Shown here in pieces: positions 15,433 to 24,781 of a stretch of 64,000 nt of DNA. The translations under genes and the position numbers were made by a program. This DNA is from an uncultured Clostridia bacterium. GTDB taxonomy: Bacteria > Bacillota > Clostridia > Christensenellales > UBA1242. The stretch's first letter is position 1. Each line of letters starts with the position of its first letter. The notes below the pieces were generated by a model. That model was not told the DNA's origin and ran no database searches. It saw nothing but the letters and a program-made list of their open reading frames with translations. Location of the stretch: assembly GCA_930990975.1 (NCBI GenBank), contig CAKNRR010000005.1, positions 55,558 through 119,557 on the forward strand, given 5' to 3'.

Positions 15433-17604
15433 TTAACTCATAACAGGCTTTTCATCAAGCATGATGTTTGCAATGCCTGTGTAGAACTTATAGTTTTTGT
15501 CAATATTTCCAACTTCTTTAAGAACTTTGAATGTCACTTCAAGATAGTCACATCCATCATCTCCGCTGAACATGTTTGGATTGAATCTTCCTGAAATGTA
15601 AGTGTAACCTTCTGGCAGTTCATCTTTATCAAACTCTGGATTTGTCCCATATTCAACAACTTCATAATATTTTCTTACATCTGTTGTTCCAACAAGAACC
15701 AAAGGTTCGGTCGATACAATAGGGTTGCCTTCATAGTTGCCTTCGCTTCCTACATCAGTCATAAGAATGCCTTCTCCAATGTTTGGATTGAATGGATTTA
15801 CATGCAAGTCTGGCAAACCGTCAAACACAACACCACTGCTGTGGTCATCAGGTGCAATGTAACCGTTGTCTGGGTCTGCAAGTGAGCCTTCTTGTCCTTC
15901 AAAGCCTCGCAAGTAGTTCATATCATAAGAACCGTCATAAACTCGCACTTGTTTTGAATCAATGACTGTCCTCGTGTTTGTTGCATGGTTGTAGTAGTTG
16001 AGGTCAACAATCACATCGATATATTCAGCATGCTCAGGGTCTTCTGCTGCGGCTGCAAGGTCTTCGGCTGTTGTTCCGTCAAGCCCTGCGTCATATTTGA
16101 GCGCAATCCATAAGCCACTGACATAAACTTCATTCTTCATCATGATTGCGACTGATTGATATTCAAGTGGTCTGATTGTTTGTGCACCTTCCACATAAAC
16201 AGGGAATTGTGTGTCATCAGAAACTGCGTAAGTGTCGCCAGCATATTCAATGATTTCAGATGCGAGGAAGCGGTCATCAATTGTGACATCTTCGCCGTCA
16301 TCATTTCCAATTGTAACCAATGTGCAAACACCATCAACAATGTTTCTTACAGCATTTTCATAATCTCTTCCAAGAGAATTATATGAAGCTAGAGCCCCTT
16401 CAAACTTATATCCAACAATTAAGTTTTCAACTTCTACAGTCTCTCCATCAGATGTTGTGTAACTTCCATTTTCTACGATAAGTTCAGTTACACCATCAGT
16501 GTAATTTGTAAATGTATCATCAGCATTAATTGCTGTTTCTCCAATTATGTTGTCAATAATCCAGTTTTCAATTTTTGTGATTTGTCTATCAACAAGACCT
16601 ACATAAGAGCCTAGAATCTTGAAAGTGTTTTTTGCTGAATTCAATGCGTCATCAACAGATTGGAAGTCGCCAATTTGCACTTCATAATATGGGAAAGTTT
16701 CTGTTTGCGTGACCCTTACTTCTGCAGGTTCAAGGTCAATTGCATAGCAATATATCACATATTCAAGGGTTTTTACATATTCAGAATAGTGTTCAAAATC
16801 TTTCACTTCTTCATCTGGATTATCTGATGTGTTTTCTGTTAAATATATTCCCTTGTAATTTCTTGTAAGATTATCGTCATAAAAAGATTGAATAGTATTT
16901 TGAGGCGTGCTTATTAAGTTTAGAAATTCGTGATTTTGTACTTTTGTAGTGAATATAAGGTCGTCAGCGTTATCTTCATATATATAATGTTTTGTATCTG
17001 ATGTTGCATTTGTGTTAAATGACCAATTCCAAGAAACTTGAGTATCAACACCGACAATTTGGTATCGTTCAACCCCTGTATCTTCAATTGGAACAGCAGG
17101 GGAGTCTGGATCTTCAATAATATTTCCAAAACTATCCATAGTTACAGTTTGAGATTTGGTTACAAGTCCGACAGTATCTGTTTGATATCTTATGCTATCA
17201 TAAAGGTAAGGTATAAAATTATCAATAGGGTTTGAGCTGTCAATCCATTCGCTAGCAAAATCAGGCAAATATTTTAATATTCCACTACTATCATTGGCAG
17301 TAATACCATATATAGAATAGAGAGCTTCCATAATACGATAGGCATATTGACCATAATAATCATTGGTTGTGCCTTCTTCAGCACCTGAGCCTTGGTCATA
17401 GTCATAGTTGTCAGGGCGGTATAATATTTTTGAACCTAGCAAGTCTTCAGTGAAACCTCCAACTTCTGGGAAGTCTGTTCCACCATCGCCGCCACCACCG
17501 CCGTCATCAGTGCTTGGCAAAAATATGCAACCTGTGCAAGTTATTGCAAAACATACAATCATAACAAAACTAAATATTTTTAACCACAAACTCTTCTTTT
17601 TCAT
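15433..17604 (-). CDS. Large predicted lipoprotein, function unknown
   Basis: This 723-residue exported protein has a signal peptide at residues 1-25 ending in the lipobox-like TCTGC (Cys26), then a Gly-rich linker (36-42) and a long acidic, beta-rich domain region. There is no transmembrane helix after the signal and no family I recognise. Around residues 380-540 the text (VIVDLNYYNHA, TRTVIDSKQVRVYDGSYD) suggests beta-sandwich domains. It has AAAGGT before the ATG, and its own promoter must lie in 17605-17670. It is probably tethered on the outer face of the membrane. It may be functionally linked to the second lipoprotein encoded just upstream on the same strand, but a terminator separates them. 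Confidence 0.75.
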   Translation of the reverse strand: MKKKSLWLKIFSFVMIVCFAITCTGCIFLPSTDDGGGGGDGGTDFPEVGGFTEDLLGSKILYRPDNYDYDQGSGAEEGTTNDYYGQYAYRIMEALYSIYGITANDSSGILKYLPDFASEWIDSSNPIDNFIPYLYDSIRYQTDTVGLVTKSQTVTMDSFGNIIEDPDSPAVPIEDTGVERYQIVGVDTQVSWNWSFNTNATSDTKHYIYEDNADDLIFTTKVQNHEFLNLISTPQNTIQSFYDDNLTRNYKGIYLTENTSDNPDEEVKDFEHYSEYVKTLEYVIYCYAIDLEPAEVRVTQTETFPYYEVQIGDFQSVDDALNSAKNTFKILGSYVGLVDRQITKIENWIIDNIIGETAINADDTFTNYTDGVTELIVENGSYTTSDGETVEVENLIVGYKFEGALASYNSLGRDYENAVRNIVDGVCTLVTIGNDDGEDVTIDDRFLASEIIEYAGDTYAVSDDTQFPVYVEGAQTIRPLEYQSVAIMMKNEVYVSGLWIALKYDAGLDGTTAEDLAAAAEDPEHAEYIDVIVDLNYYNHATNTRTVIDSKQVRVYDGSYDMNYLRGFEGQEGSLADPDNGYIAPDDHSSGVVFDGLPDLHVNPFNPNIGEGILMTDVGSEGNYEGNPIVSTEPLVLVGTTDVRKYYEVVEYGTNPEFDKDELPEGYTYISGRFNPNMFSGDDGCDYLEVTFKVLKEVGNIDKNYKFYTGIANIMLDEKPVMS

Positions 17605-17671
17605 ACCTTTATTTTAACCTATTTTATATTAAAAATCAACAATTTTTGATATTATTTGCTTCAACCAACAA

Positions 17672-17700
17672 AAAAAACGGACTTAAAGTCCGTTTTTTGC
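17672..17700 (-). terminator. Intrinsic terminator of the Pro-repeat lipoprotein gene
   Basis: The stem centred on GGACTTTAAGTCC (17679-17691) is extended by A/T pairs on both sides. Read on the minus strand, it is followed by a T-run. It lies 8 bases beyond the stop of the leftward gene at 17708. Confidence 0.8.
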
Positions 17701-17707
17701 TTGTTTT

Positions 17708-18958
17708 TTACAATTCAATTTCATATTCCTCAACGGTTCCGTCTTCTTTTGGAAGAGATACTTTTGCAACATATTTCACAGCTTTTTTTGTTTGTTTGTT
17801 ATCAATTTGAATTTCATCCATGTGTTCTTTTCCAGAATTTTCGTCTAAAAATTGCTTTCCGTAAGTTGCTGATTTTTCGTCGTAAGTACGATAACCATTA
17901 TTATTTAAGTTTTCTATTTCTGATTTACCATTAGATGAATCTAGTATGTTTATTGAGTATTCTTCATAACCATTCTCAGATACATTTAATATTGTGTATC
18001 TGTTGGCTGTACCACCTAATTCAACATCCGTCCAACCACCGTTTACTTTAATGAAAGATTGAATATCGCCTTCTATTTGGCTACCAATTTTTGTGTTGAT
18101 TGCATTAAGCAAATCCTTAAGTTCTGTTTGTTTTTCAGTATTATAAGTGAAATTGCATTCATTTGTGTATTTAGCACCACCTCTAGCAGAAGTACTAAAT
18201 GCAGTATCATAATCAACTCCATTTTCAGAAGCTAAATTTTGAATTGTTACTTCTGTTTTTGGAACAACTGATTCAATATAATAACCTACATTATTATTAC
18301 CTGCATCATAATCAATGAAAGCTCTAACAGTGTCAATGATATTATTATTTTGGCTTGACTCAAGTTCCCATTTAATTATATTTGCATTTGTAAGAACATA
18401 ATCATTTCCTACAGCTCTTTTTACCATTTTTTCTTTAACATTTGCTTCAAGGTTTTTATAAATTGCTTCTTGCATTTCTTGAGCTTCGTTATATTCTCTT
18501 ACTTCATTGTTATAGAATTCTTTATAGTTTGAGCCATACTTTTCTTCTGTAAATTCTTCAAGAACAGGGGCTTCTGTGCCATAAAGTTCTTCAATTGTAT
18601 CAATTTCATCATACTCAGGCATTGGATCTGGTTCAGGTTCAGGTTCTGGATCTGGATTAGGGTCTGGATTAGGGTCTGGGTCTGGATCTGGATCAGGTTC
18701 TGGATCAGGTTCAGGTTCAGGCTCTGGTTCTGGATCTGGATCAGGATCAGGTTCTGGATCTGGAATTGGGTCAACAATTGGTGGGTTTGGATCTATTGGA
18801 TCTTTTTCATTGTTACATCCAGTCAATGTAAATGCAGCACCAAGGAATAATGCGGCACTGAGAACAACAGCAGAAGCTATTGTTGCGACTTTCTTTATAA
18901 ATTTCATTTTATAAGGTGTTTTTGATTTCACTGCACCCTCGCTTTTAATTTTTTTCAT
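17708..18958 (-). CDS. Lipoprotein with a long Asp/Glu/Asn-Pro linker
   Basis: This 416-residue exported lipoprotein has a signal peptide ending in LTGC (Cys48). Residues ~53-114 are an almost pure (D/E/N)-P dipeptide repeat, a stiff extended spacer that would hold the C-terminal domain away from the membrane through the cell wall. The remaining ~300 residues form an alpha/beta domain without a known motif. A GAGAGGG site lies upstream of ATG 18958; an in-frame Met18 is an alternative start that would still leave a full signal. No partner enzyme is encoded beside it. Confidence 0.75.
   Translation of the reverse strand: MKKIKSEGAVKSKTPYKMKFIKKVATIASAVVLSAALFLGAAFTLTGCNNEKDPIDPNPPIVDPIPDPEPDPDPDPEPEPEPEPDPEPDPDPDPDPNPDPNPDPEPEPEPDPMPEYDEIDTIEELYGTEAPVLEEFTEEKYGSNYKEFYNNEVREYNEAQEMQEAIYKNLEANVKEKMVKRAVGNDYVLTNANIIKWELESSQNNNIIDTVRAFIDYDAGNNNVGYYIESVVPKTEVTIQNLASENGVDYDTAFSTSARGGAKYTNECNFTYNTEKQTELKDLLNAINTKIGSQIEGDIQSFIKVNGGWTDVELGGTANRYTILNVSENGYEEYSINILDSSNGKSEIENLNNNGYRTYDEKSATYGKQFLDENSGKEHMDEIQIDNKQTKKAVKYVAKVSLPKEDGTVEEYEIEL
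18617..18802 (-). repeat. Hexanucleotide-type repeat coding (D/E/N)P dipeptides
   Basis: About 31 imperfect 6-base units (GATCCA, GAACCT and variants on the minus strand) code the proline linker of the lipoprotein. Such tracts expand and contract by slippage, and because the unit is six bases, length change keeps the frame. Confidence 0.8.
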
Positions 18959-19249
18959 AAAAAATCCCTCTCTTTCAACCTAATTATAGCATACATAAAA
19001 TAAAAATCAATACTTTTTCCCAAAAAAAAATATTTTTATATTATGGTTTCAGCCCTTTTGGTCGGTGTTTCAAATCAAAAATGCGTCAACTTTGCGTCTA
19101 GGTTGGTTTGGAAGGGTGAGAGCTTTATAATACCGACTTTTATATTATAAAGTTTATCTTTATATAAAGAATAGCACAAAGAAAAAGAATATTGCAAAAT
19201 ATTTTGTAATTTTTTTTGAATTTGCTAAAATAACATAGACTTAGGCAAA

Positions 19250-21367
19250 ATGAACACTAAAAAATTTATTAACTTTAGGTATATATTTTATCCTTTTTTG
19301 ATTTTCTTATTTGGAATTTATATGGCAAGAGGGCTTTATGCTGGGGTGGTTGAAAATCTTGTCATAACTCTTATTTTGCTTATAAGTTTGGGTTCTATTC
19401 TGATTTACAAAAAGAAGTACAAAATTTTGGCAATTCTATTTGCGTTTTTCTTTTTAGGCAATGGGTTTTATTTTCTGGGAGAGCATAGGTATAAAGTCAA
19501 AGATTATCTTGGGGTTGTAAGTGTTGTCGGAAGAGTGAGTGACAGGTTTGAAGAGGGTGAGCACTCATATACAATAGTTCTTGATGATGTTTCAATTGCT
19601 GGAGAGAACGCCAAAAATATTGAGTTATACATATCTAAGGATTCAAATGCAAGGGATTTGGAGGTTGGCGACATTCTCGCTTTTGAATCAGAGGTGGAAG
19701 TTATGCCACTTTTTTCGCTGAGCAGTCTTAATTCATCAATTGCGCGTCAAGATATTGGATACAGTGCGTCTGTCAAGCAAAGCGAGCTTATCATAACAAA
19801 GGGGTACAAGAAGTTTGATGAAACGATAAGGCTTGCAGTGAAAGACCTTTTATATGAAAAGATGAGCGAGGGGAATGCGGGTATTGCTTATGCAGTTTTA
19901 TTTGGCGACAAGTCTGGAATTGCTTATGAGGTCAATGAGGCTTACAGAAATTCAGGCATCATTCATATTTTAACTGTAAGTGGCTTACATGTTGGCTTTT
20001 TGATTTCTCTTATATATGGTTTTCTCAAGCTATGTAAAGCAAACAAATACTTAAACTTTTCATTGACAACATTTATCATATTTATATATGCATATCTGTG
20101 CGGATTCGCACCTTCAGTTGTTCGAGCGGCAGTTATGGGAGTGGTGATTATGCTTGCTAAGCTTTGCGGGCGAAGATATGACACACTCAATGCACTCGGG
20201 CTTTCTGGTTTTATCATCCTAATTGTCAGCCCTATAACCGCTTTTGATATTGGCTTTTTGATGTCACTTGCTTGCGTTTGTGGTATTGTGCTTCTTTATC
20301 CACTTTTCTATAATTTCTTAAGAAAATTTACTCCAAACATTGTTGCACAATATATTGCAGTGTCACTTTCAGCGCAACTTGCAATTTTGCCATTTTTGGC
20401 AACATTCTTCTCAAATTATAATTGCCTGTCGTTTATAATCAATTTGTTGATAGTGCCTTTGTTTTCTGTTTTGTATCCATATTTGTTTGTTGTTTCAATT
20501 ATCTGTCTTATAATGCCGTTTATGTCATTCCTTTTTGTAATTGCAGATTACGGTTTTACGGCGATAAATTTTATGTCGTCAATATTCGCAAACACCGTAT
20601 TGCAGTTTACATTGTCACCAATGAAGCTTGCTGTAATTGTGTTTTTCTTTATCCTTCTCTATATTTTAGGACAATTTTTGATGGTGAAGCCTGTCAATAG
20701 ATTCCTTTTGAGCACAGTTGCTGTGCTTTGCATGACTTTATCTTTTGGGTTTAGTTCTGTCATGAGTTCTGTCGATAAGGGGACTTTTTATCTTAATTCC
20801 TATGGACAGGAAAGTATCTTGCTGGTCAATTCCTCTGGACAAACAATGCTTGTTGGGGACAACTTTATAGTTAAGCGCTGTATGAAACAATACAACATTG
20901 ACAAGCTCGATTATTTTGTTGCTCTTGACGATTTGGCGGCGGAAGATGTCCACGACCTTGAAGATTACGGCTTTTCTTATTACATCTGCATTGAAGGGGA
21001 TAATGCCAAGGAAGAGATAACCATTGTGTCGCCTTCTCAAACGATAGTCGCAGGAGATTTCGTGTTAAATTATATTGTCTATCAAGATAAGCTGCTTGGG
21101 GTCAATATAAATTTTGATGATGTTGATGTTTTTGTTGCCAACGATGTCGATTTGAATTATAATATAACCATTGGATATCAATATTTCTTCAGCATTTATT
21201 CGCCAGATATTGTTTTTGCTTCAGATAATTATCAGCTGGCTGAGCTGGGCGATTTTATTTGCGTTTCTTCAAAAAATAATGATATGACTGATTATAATTA
21301 TTCATTAGATGGGAATTTGCTTTTTGATTTTAAGGATTACGGCTTCAAAGTTAGGAGGATTGATTGA
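19250..21367 (+). CDS. comEC: ComEC/Rec2-family competence channel
   Basis: This 705-residue multi-pass protein has an N-terminal pair of helices, an OB-like extracellular segment (~90-180), then the Competence domain with IIHILTVSGLHVGF, the signature of the ComEC channel that carries single-stranded DNA across the membrane. The C-terminal ~190 residues sit where most ComEC proteins have a metallo-beta-lactamase-like nuclease domain, but the metal-binding HxHxDH is absent: the equivalent stretch reads DYFVALDDLAAEDVHDL. The nuclease domain therefore looks inactive. The start is weakly supported (TTAGG upstream). It overlaps holA by four bases. Confidence 0.85.
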   Translation: MNTKKFINFRYIFYPFLIFLFGIYMARGLYAGVVENLVITLILLISLGSILIYKKKYKILAILFAFFFLGNGFYFLGEHRYKVKDYLGVVSVVGRVSDRFEEGEHSYTIVLDDVSIAGENAKNIELYISKDSNARDLEVGDILAFESEVEVMPLFSLSSLNSSIARQDIGYSASVKQSELIITKGYKKFDETIRLAVKDLLYEKMSEGNAGIAYAVLFGDKSGIAYEVNEAYRNSGIIHILTVSGLHVGFLISLIYGFLKLCKANKYLNFSLTTFIIFIYAYLCGFAPSVVRAAVMGVVIMLAKLCGRRYDTLNALGLSGFIILIVSPITAFDIGFLMSLACVCGIVLLYPLFYNFLRKFTPNIVAQYIAVSLSAQLAILPFLATFFSNYNCLSFIINLLIVPLFSVLYPYLFVVSIICLIMPFMSFLFVIADYGFTAINFMSSIFANTVLQFTLSPMKLAVIVFFFILLYILGQFLMVKPVNRFLLSTVAVLCMTLSFGFSSVMSSVDKGTFYLNSYGQESILLVNSSGQTMLVGDNFIVKRCMKQYNIDKLDYFVALDDLAAEDVHDLEDYGFSYYICIEGDNAKEEITIVSPSQTIVAGDFVLNYIVYQDKLLGVNINFDDVDVFVANDVDLNYNITIGYQYFFSIYSPDIVFASDNYQLAELGDFICVSSKNNDMTDYNYSLDGNLLFDFKDYGFKVRRID

Positions 21368-22308
21368 AAACTTTAAAAAACAGATTGAAAGGAAATCTTG
21401 AAAATTGCTATTTGCTTGAAGGCGACGACTATTATCTTTATGATAAAGCTTTTTCCATGATTAAAAAGGCTTGCAACATCACTTTGGAAGATTTTGACCT
21501 TATAAAATATGATGATGAAAACTTCTCAATGAAAGCTTGCCTTGATAGTGCTGAAGTTATGCCTATGGGTGGCGAATATAAATTGATTGTCATAAAAAAT
21601 ATTTCAAAACTCAGCGAAAGCGACAAAAAAGCTATGCTTGAATATCTTGAAAGCCCTGTGAAAAGCTCTGTTTTTGTGATTTTTGACTATTTTAATAAGT
21701 TTGATTTCTTAAAAAATAAGTGCGCATTCGTTGATTGCAAACGATTTGACAAAAACACCGCTTCTATAGTGCTTGTAAACGAATTTGCCAAGCGTGGCAA
21801 ACAAATAAGTGGGGAGGCGCTGAACACTCTTTTAGATTTTTGCAATGGTTATTTGACACGAGCTATCAATGAAGTGGATAAGCTCAGCTACTATGACCTA
21901 AACGAACCATTGGTCACAAAAAAGCTTGTCGAAGAAATGGTGAGCAAGGATAATGAATATGTGGTTTTTGAGCTTACAGAGGCACTCGGGCAAAAAAATG
22001 GCGATAAAGTTTTGAGAATCTTGAATGATATGATAAAAGAACAGGGGCTTTTGGGACTTATTACAAACCACTTTAGAAGACTTTTCTTTATTTCAATTTC
22101 AGCTTTAGATGACAAAAGCCTTGCAGGCTTGCTTGGTGTGAAAGAATATGCCATTGCAAAACAAAAAAGCCAAATAAGAAATTTCTCAAAAATGCAATTA
22201 AAAAAGATATACGCCTTGCTTGAGCAGGTTGACTATAATATCAAAAGTGGTGCGATGCTTCAAGAAAATGCACTATATTATCTTATCCTTTCAATATTGT
22301 ATGTTTAA
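21364..22308 (+). CDS. holA: DNA polymerase III delta subunit
   Basis: This 314-residue clamp-loader subunit starts at TTG 21364 with TTAGGAGG upstream, overlapping the comEC stop (TTGA). It has the HolA shape: an N-terminal AAA+-like domain beginning NCYLLEGDDYYLYDKA, no Walker lysine, as expected for delta, and a helical C-terminal collar domain (LLGLITNHFRRLFFISI, SAMLQ-like GAMLQENALYYLIL). Delta opens the sliding clamp during loading. The comEC-holA pairing is common in Firmicutes. Confidence 0.92.
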   Translation: MKTLKNRLKGNLENCYLLEGDDYYLYDKAFSMIKKACNITLEDFDLIKYDDENFSMKACLDSAEVMPMGGEYKLIVIKNISKLSESDKKAMLEYLESPVKSSVFVIFDYFNKFDFLKNKCAFVDCKRFDKNTASIVLVNEFAKRGKQISGEALNTLLDFCNGYLTRAINEVDKLSYYDLNEPLVTKKLVEEMVSKDNEYVVFELTEALGQKNGDKVLRILNDMIKEQGLLGLITNHFRRLFFISISALDDKSLAGLLGVKEYAIAKQKSQIRNFSKMQLKKIYALLEQVDYNIKSGAMLQENALYYLILSILYV

Positions 22309-22364
22309 ATGAGAGTATTTTTATATTTTTTACATTTATAAGAATACAAAGGATATTTTTAAAT

Positions 22365-22393
22365 TTGAAATTATTTGTTTTTTTGATTAAAAT
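22365..22393 (+). promoter_or_regulatory. Promoter of der-plsY
   Basis: TTGAAA (22365-22370) and TAAAAT (22388-22393) are spaced by 17 bases, 28 bases before the der start codon. Confidence 0.6.
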
Positions 22394-22421
22394 ATGCTAG
22401 TCTTATATAGTAAGGAGATTT

Positions 22422-23738
22422 ATGTACAAGCCTGTTGTTGCCGTTGTAGGAAGACCAAATGTCGGGAAAAGCACATTTTTTAATAAAATTTGTGGAAAAA
22501 GAATAAGTATTGTTGATGATACACCGGGGGTCACTAGAGATAGAATTTATGCCGATGCTGAATGGAGTGGGCATGCTTTTACATTGGTTGACACAGGTGG
22601 TCTTGATTCTCAAAGCCAAGATGTTTTTCAAAAAGATATAAAAAAACAGGCAGAAATTGCGATAAATGAAGCTGATGTTATTGTGTTTTTGGTGGATGGA
22701 AGAGTTGGCGTTACACCAAATGATGAAGAAGTGGCTTCCATATTACAAAAAAGCAAAACTCCTGTTGTTTTGGTGGTAAACAAACTTGACAATTTTGAAG
22801 TTGAAAGCACTTACGAATTTTATAGCTTGGGACTAGGACATCCATATCCAATGTCAGTTATGCAAAGCAAAGGTTTGGGCGATGTGCTTGACGCTATTGT
22901 TTCTAATTTTAAAGAGAGAGTGGATGAAAATCAAGATGACAATGTTGTGAAAGTTGCAATCGTTGGAAGACCAAATGTTGGGAAAAGCTCTCTTGTAAAC
23001 AGACTGATTGGCAAAGATAGGGTTGTGGTTAGTGATGTTGAAGGCACAACAAGAGATTCAGTTTTAGTTCCTTTTAAATATAACAAAAAAGATTATGCGC
23101 TTGTTGATACTGCAGGCTTAAGGCGTCAGCGCTCAGTTGAAAAAGTATCCATTGAAGGATATTCTGTTTTGCGAACTATGAATGCAATTGATGAGGCTGA
23201 TGTTTCAATAATTGTTTTTGATGGTTCTCAAACTTCACTTACAGAACAAGATGTAAGAATTGCTGGCTATGTACATGAGGCAGGTAAAGCAAGTGTAATT
23301 GTTGTAAATAAGTGGGATATAAAGACAAAGTCAAAAGAAGAATATTTAAAAATGCTTAATCAAGACCTGTCCTTTATGAGTTATTTCCAAGTGATATTTG
23401 TATCTGCTTTAACAGGCGCAAGCACTGGGCAGATTATGCAACTTGTTGAAAAAAGTTATGAAAATACCAGCAAGAGAATTACAACAGGTCTTCTTAATGA
23501 CCTATTGCACGATGCAATTCTTAATTTTGAGCCACCAGCTCAAAGTGGCAGACGGGCAAAAATAAAATATATAACTCAAACATCAACTTGTCCTCCTACA
23601 TTTGTTTTGTTTGTGAATGATGCAAAACTTATCAATTTTTCTTATAGAAGATATTTGGAAAACAGATTTAGGGAAAGAGTTGACTTTTCAGGAACACCGA
23701 TAAAATTTATTATAAAAGGAAAGGGGGAACAAGAATGA
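22422..23738 (+). CDS. der: Ribosome-assembly GTPase Der (EngA)
   Basis: This 438-residue protein has two tandem GTPase domains, the hallmark of Der. The first has GRPNVGKSTFFNK near the N-terminus and DTGG; the second has GRPNVGKSSLVNR at ~180 with DTAG and NKWD. A C-terminal KH-like domain ends at FRERVDFSGTPIKF. Der acts in 50S subunit maturation. AAGGAG precedes the start. It overlaps plsY by four bases (ATGA), indicating coupled translation. Confidence 0.97.
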   Translation: MYKPVVAVVGRPNVGKSTFFNKICGKRISIVDDTPGVTRDRIYADAEWSGHAFTLVDTGGLDSQSQDVFQKDIKKQAEIAINEADVIVFLVDGRVGVTPNDEEVASILQKSKTPVVLVVNKLDNFEVESTYEFYSLGLGHPYPMSVMQSKGLGDVLDAIVSNFKERVDENQDDNVVKVAIVGRPNVGKSSLVNRLIGKDRVVVSDVEGTTRDSVLVPFKYNKKDYALVDTAGLRRQRSVEKVSIEGYSVLRTMNAIDEADVSIIVFDGSQTSLTEQDVRIAGYVHEAGKASVIVVNKWDIKTKSKEEYLKMLNQDLSFMSYFQVIFVSALTGASTGQIMQLVEKSYENTSKRITTGLLNDLLHDAILNFEPPAQSGRRAKIKYITQTSTCPPTFVLFVNDAKLINFSYRRYLENRFRERVDFSGTPIKFIIKGKGEQE

Positions 23739-24553
23739 TTGATGCGTTTAATTTTATTTTAGTGGCTTTTGTTTCCTATTTTATTGGAACTATAAATTTT
23801 TCAAAGATAATAGCATGGTACTTCCGTCATAAAGATATAACAAAGGTTGGAAGTGGAAATCCAGGAACGATGAATATGCTTCGTTCATTTGGTTTTGGAC
23901 TTGCTTTAGCGACATTTGTTGCAGAAGTCGTCAAGTCTGGTTTGACATGTTTGGTGTGCAAGCTTATTTTCCCAGAGTATGGACAAGTCATCTATTTCTT
24001 TGCAGGATTCTTTATACTTATGGGATATATGTTCCCAGTATGGACAAAGTTTAAGGGCGGCAAAGGTGTTGCTTGCTTCGGAGGAATTTTCTTATTCTCA
24101 AATTTATGGTATGTGGCTTTAGCTTGGTTTGTTGTATGCTTTATTTTGCTTATCTTTATTGACTATGGCTGTATAATTTCTTTTATCTACATTGGAGGGT
24201 TGGCAATTGGTTACACAATTTATGTTTGGCTTGCACCAGTGGCTGATGCGTGGATAATCACGGCTATAATTTGGTTCTTATTTGCTCTTATGATTTTCAT
24301 GCACAGGGGAAACATTAAAAGGCTTATCAATCATACTGAAAACAAAATTGATTTCAAGGGTAAATTAAGAAAGGTCTTTTGTCATAAGAAGGGAGAACAA
24401 ATTATAGAGGAAGAAAATGTTGAACAAAAGCCAGAACAGGAAATCATCATAGAACCAGGTGAAGAACAAACTGCAGAAGAAGAAAATGTTGTTGCAGAAG
24501 AAAACACGGCTGATGATAATAAAAATGCTGAAGACAATGATGAAAACAAATAA
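23735..24553 (+). CDS. plsY: Acyl-phosphate:glycerol-3-phosphate acyltransferase PlsY
   Basis: This 272-residue integral membrane enzyme carries the PlsY motifs VGSGNPGTMNMLRSFG and KFKGGKGVACFGG, and has about six helices in residues 1-195. It transfers the acyl group from acyl phosphate to glycerol-3-phosphate, the first step of phospholipid synthesis. Typical PlsY ends near 200 residues; here a ~70-residue, strongly acidic Glu/Asn-rich cytoplasmic tail follows. The der-plsY overlap matches the arrangement in many Clostridia. A terminator follows. Confidence 0.93.
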   Translation: MIDAFNFILVAFVSYFIGTINFSKIIAWYFRHKDITKVGSGNPGTMNMLRSFGFGLALATFVAEVVKSGLTCLVCKLIFPEYGQVIYFFAGFFILMGYMFPVWTKFKGGKGVACFGGIFLFSNLWYVALAWFVVCFILLIFIDYGCIISFIYIGGLAIGYTIYVWLAPVADAWIITAIIWFLFALMIFMHRGNIKRLINHTENKIDFKGKLRKVFCHKKGEQIIEEENVEQKPEQEIIIEPGEEQTAEEENVVAEENTADDNKNAEDNDENK

Positions 24554-24578
24554 AAGAGATGAATAATCTCTTTTTTTT
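24552..24578 (+). terminator. Intrinsic terminator after plsY
   Basis: A 9-bp stem (24552-24560 with 24566-24574) is followed by T's, starting in the last bases of plsY. Confidence 0.8.
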
Positions 24579-24726
24579 GTAGGTAAAATAATAGAAAAGT
24601 GTTTTTTATAAATATTTATTGTAAATTGAATTAAGTTAAATATAAGTATAAAAGGGTTAAGAATTAAAAATTTAAAAATTTGGGTTAAACATAAAAAATT
24701 AAAAGAATGTAATGTTTATAATTTTA

Positions 24727-24755
24727 GAATATTTCATGATTTTTGTTCATACATT
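24727..24755 (+). promoter_or_regulatory. Sigma-E (mother-cell) promoter of spoIVA
   Basis: GAATATT at 24727-24733 and CATACATT at 24748-24755 are separated by 14 bases. They match the sigma-E consensus KMATATT-N14-CATACAHT at every position. Transcription would start near 24763, just before the TAGGAGG site of spoIVA. In Bacillus subtilis spoIVA is sigma-E dependent, so location and sequence agree. Confidence 0.8.
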
Positions 24756-24781
24756 ATCTTGTCGCATAGGAGGCAAAAATT

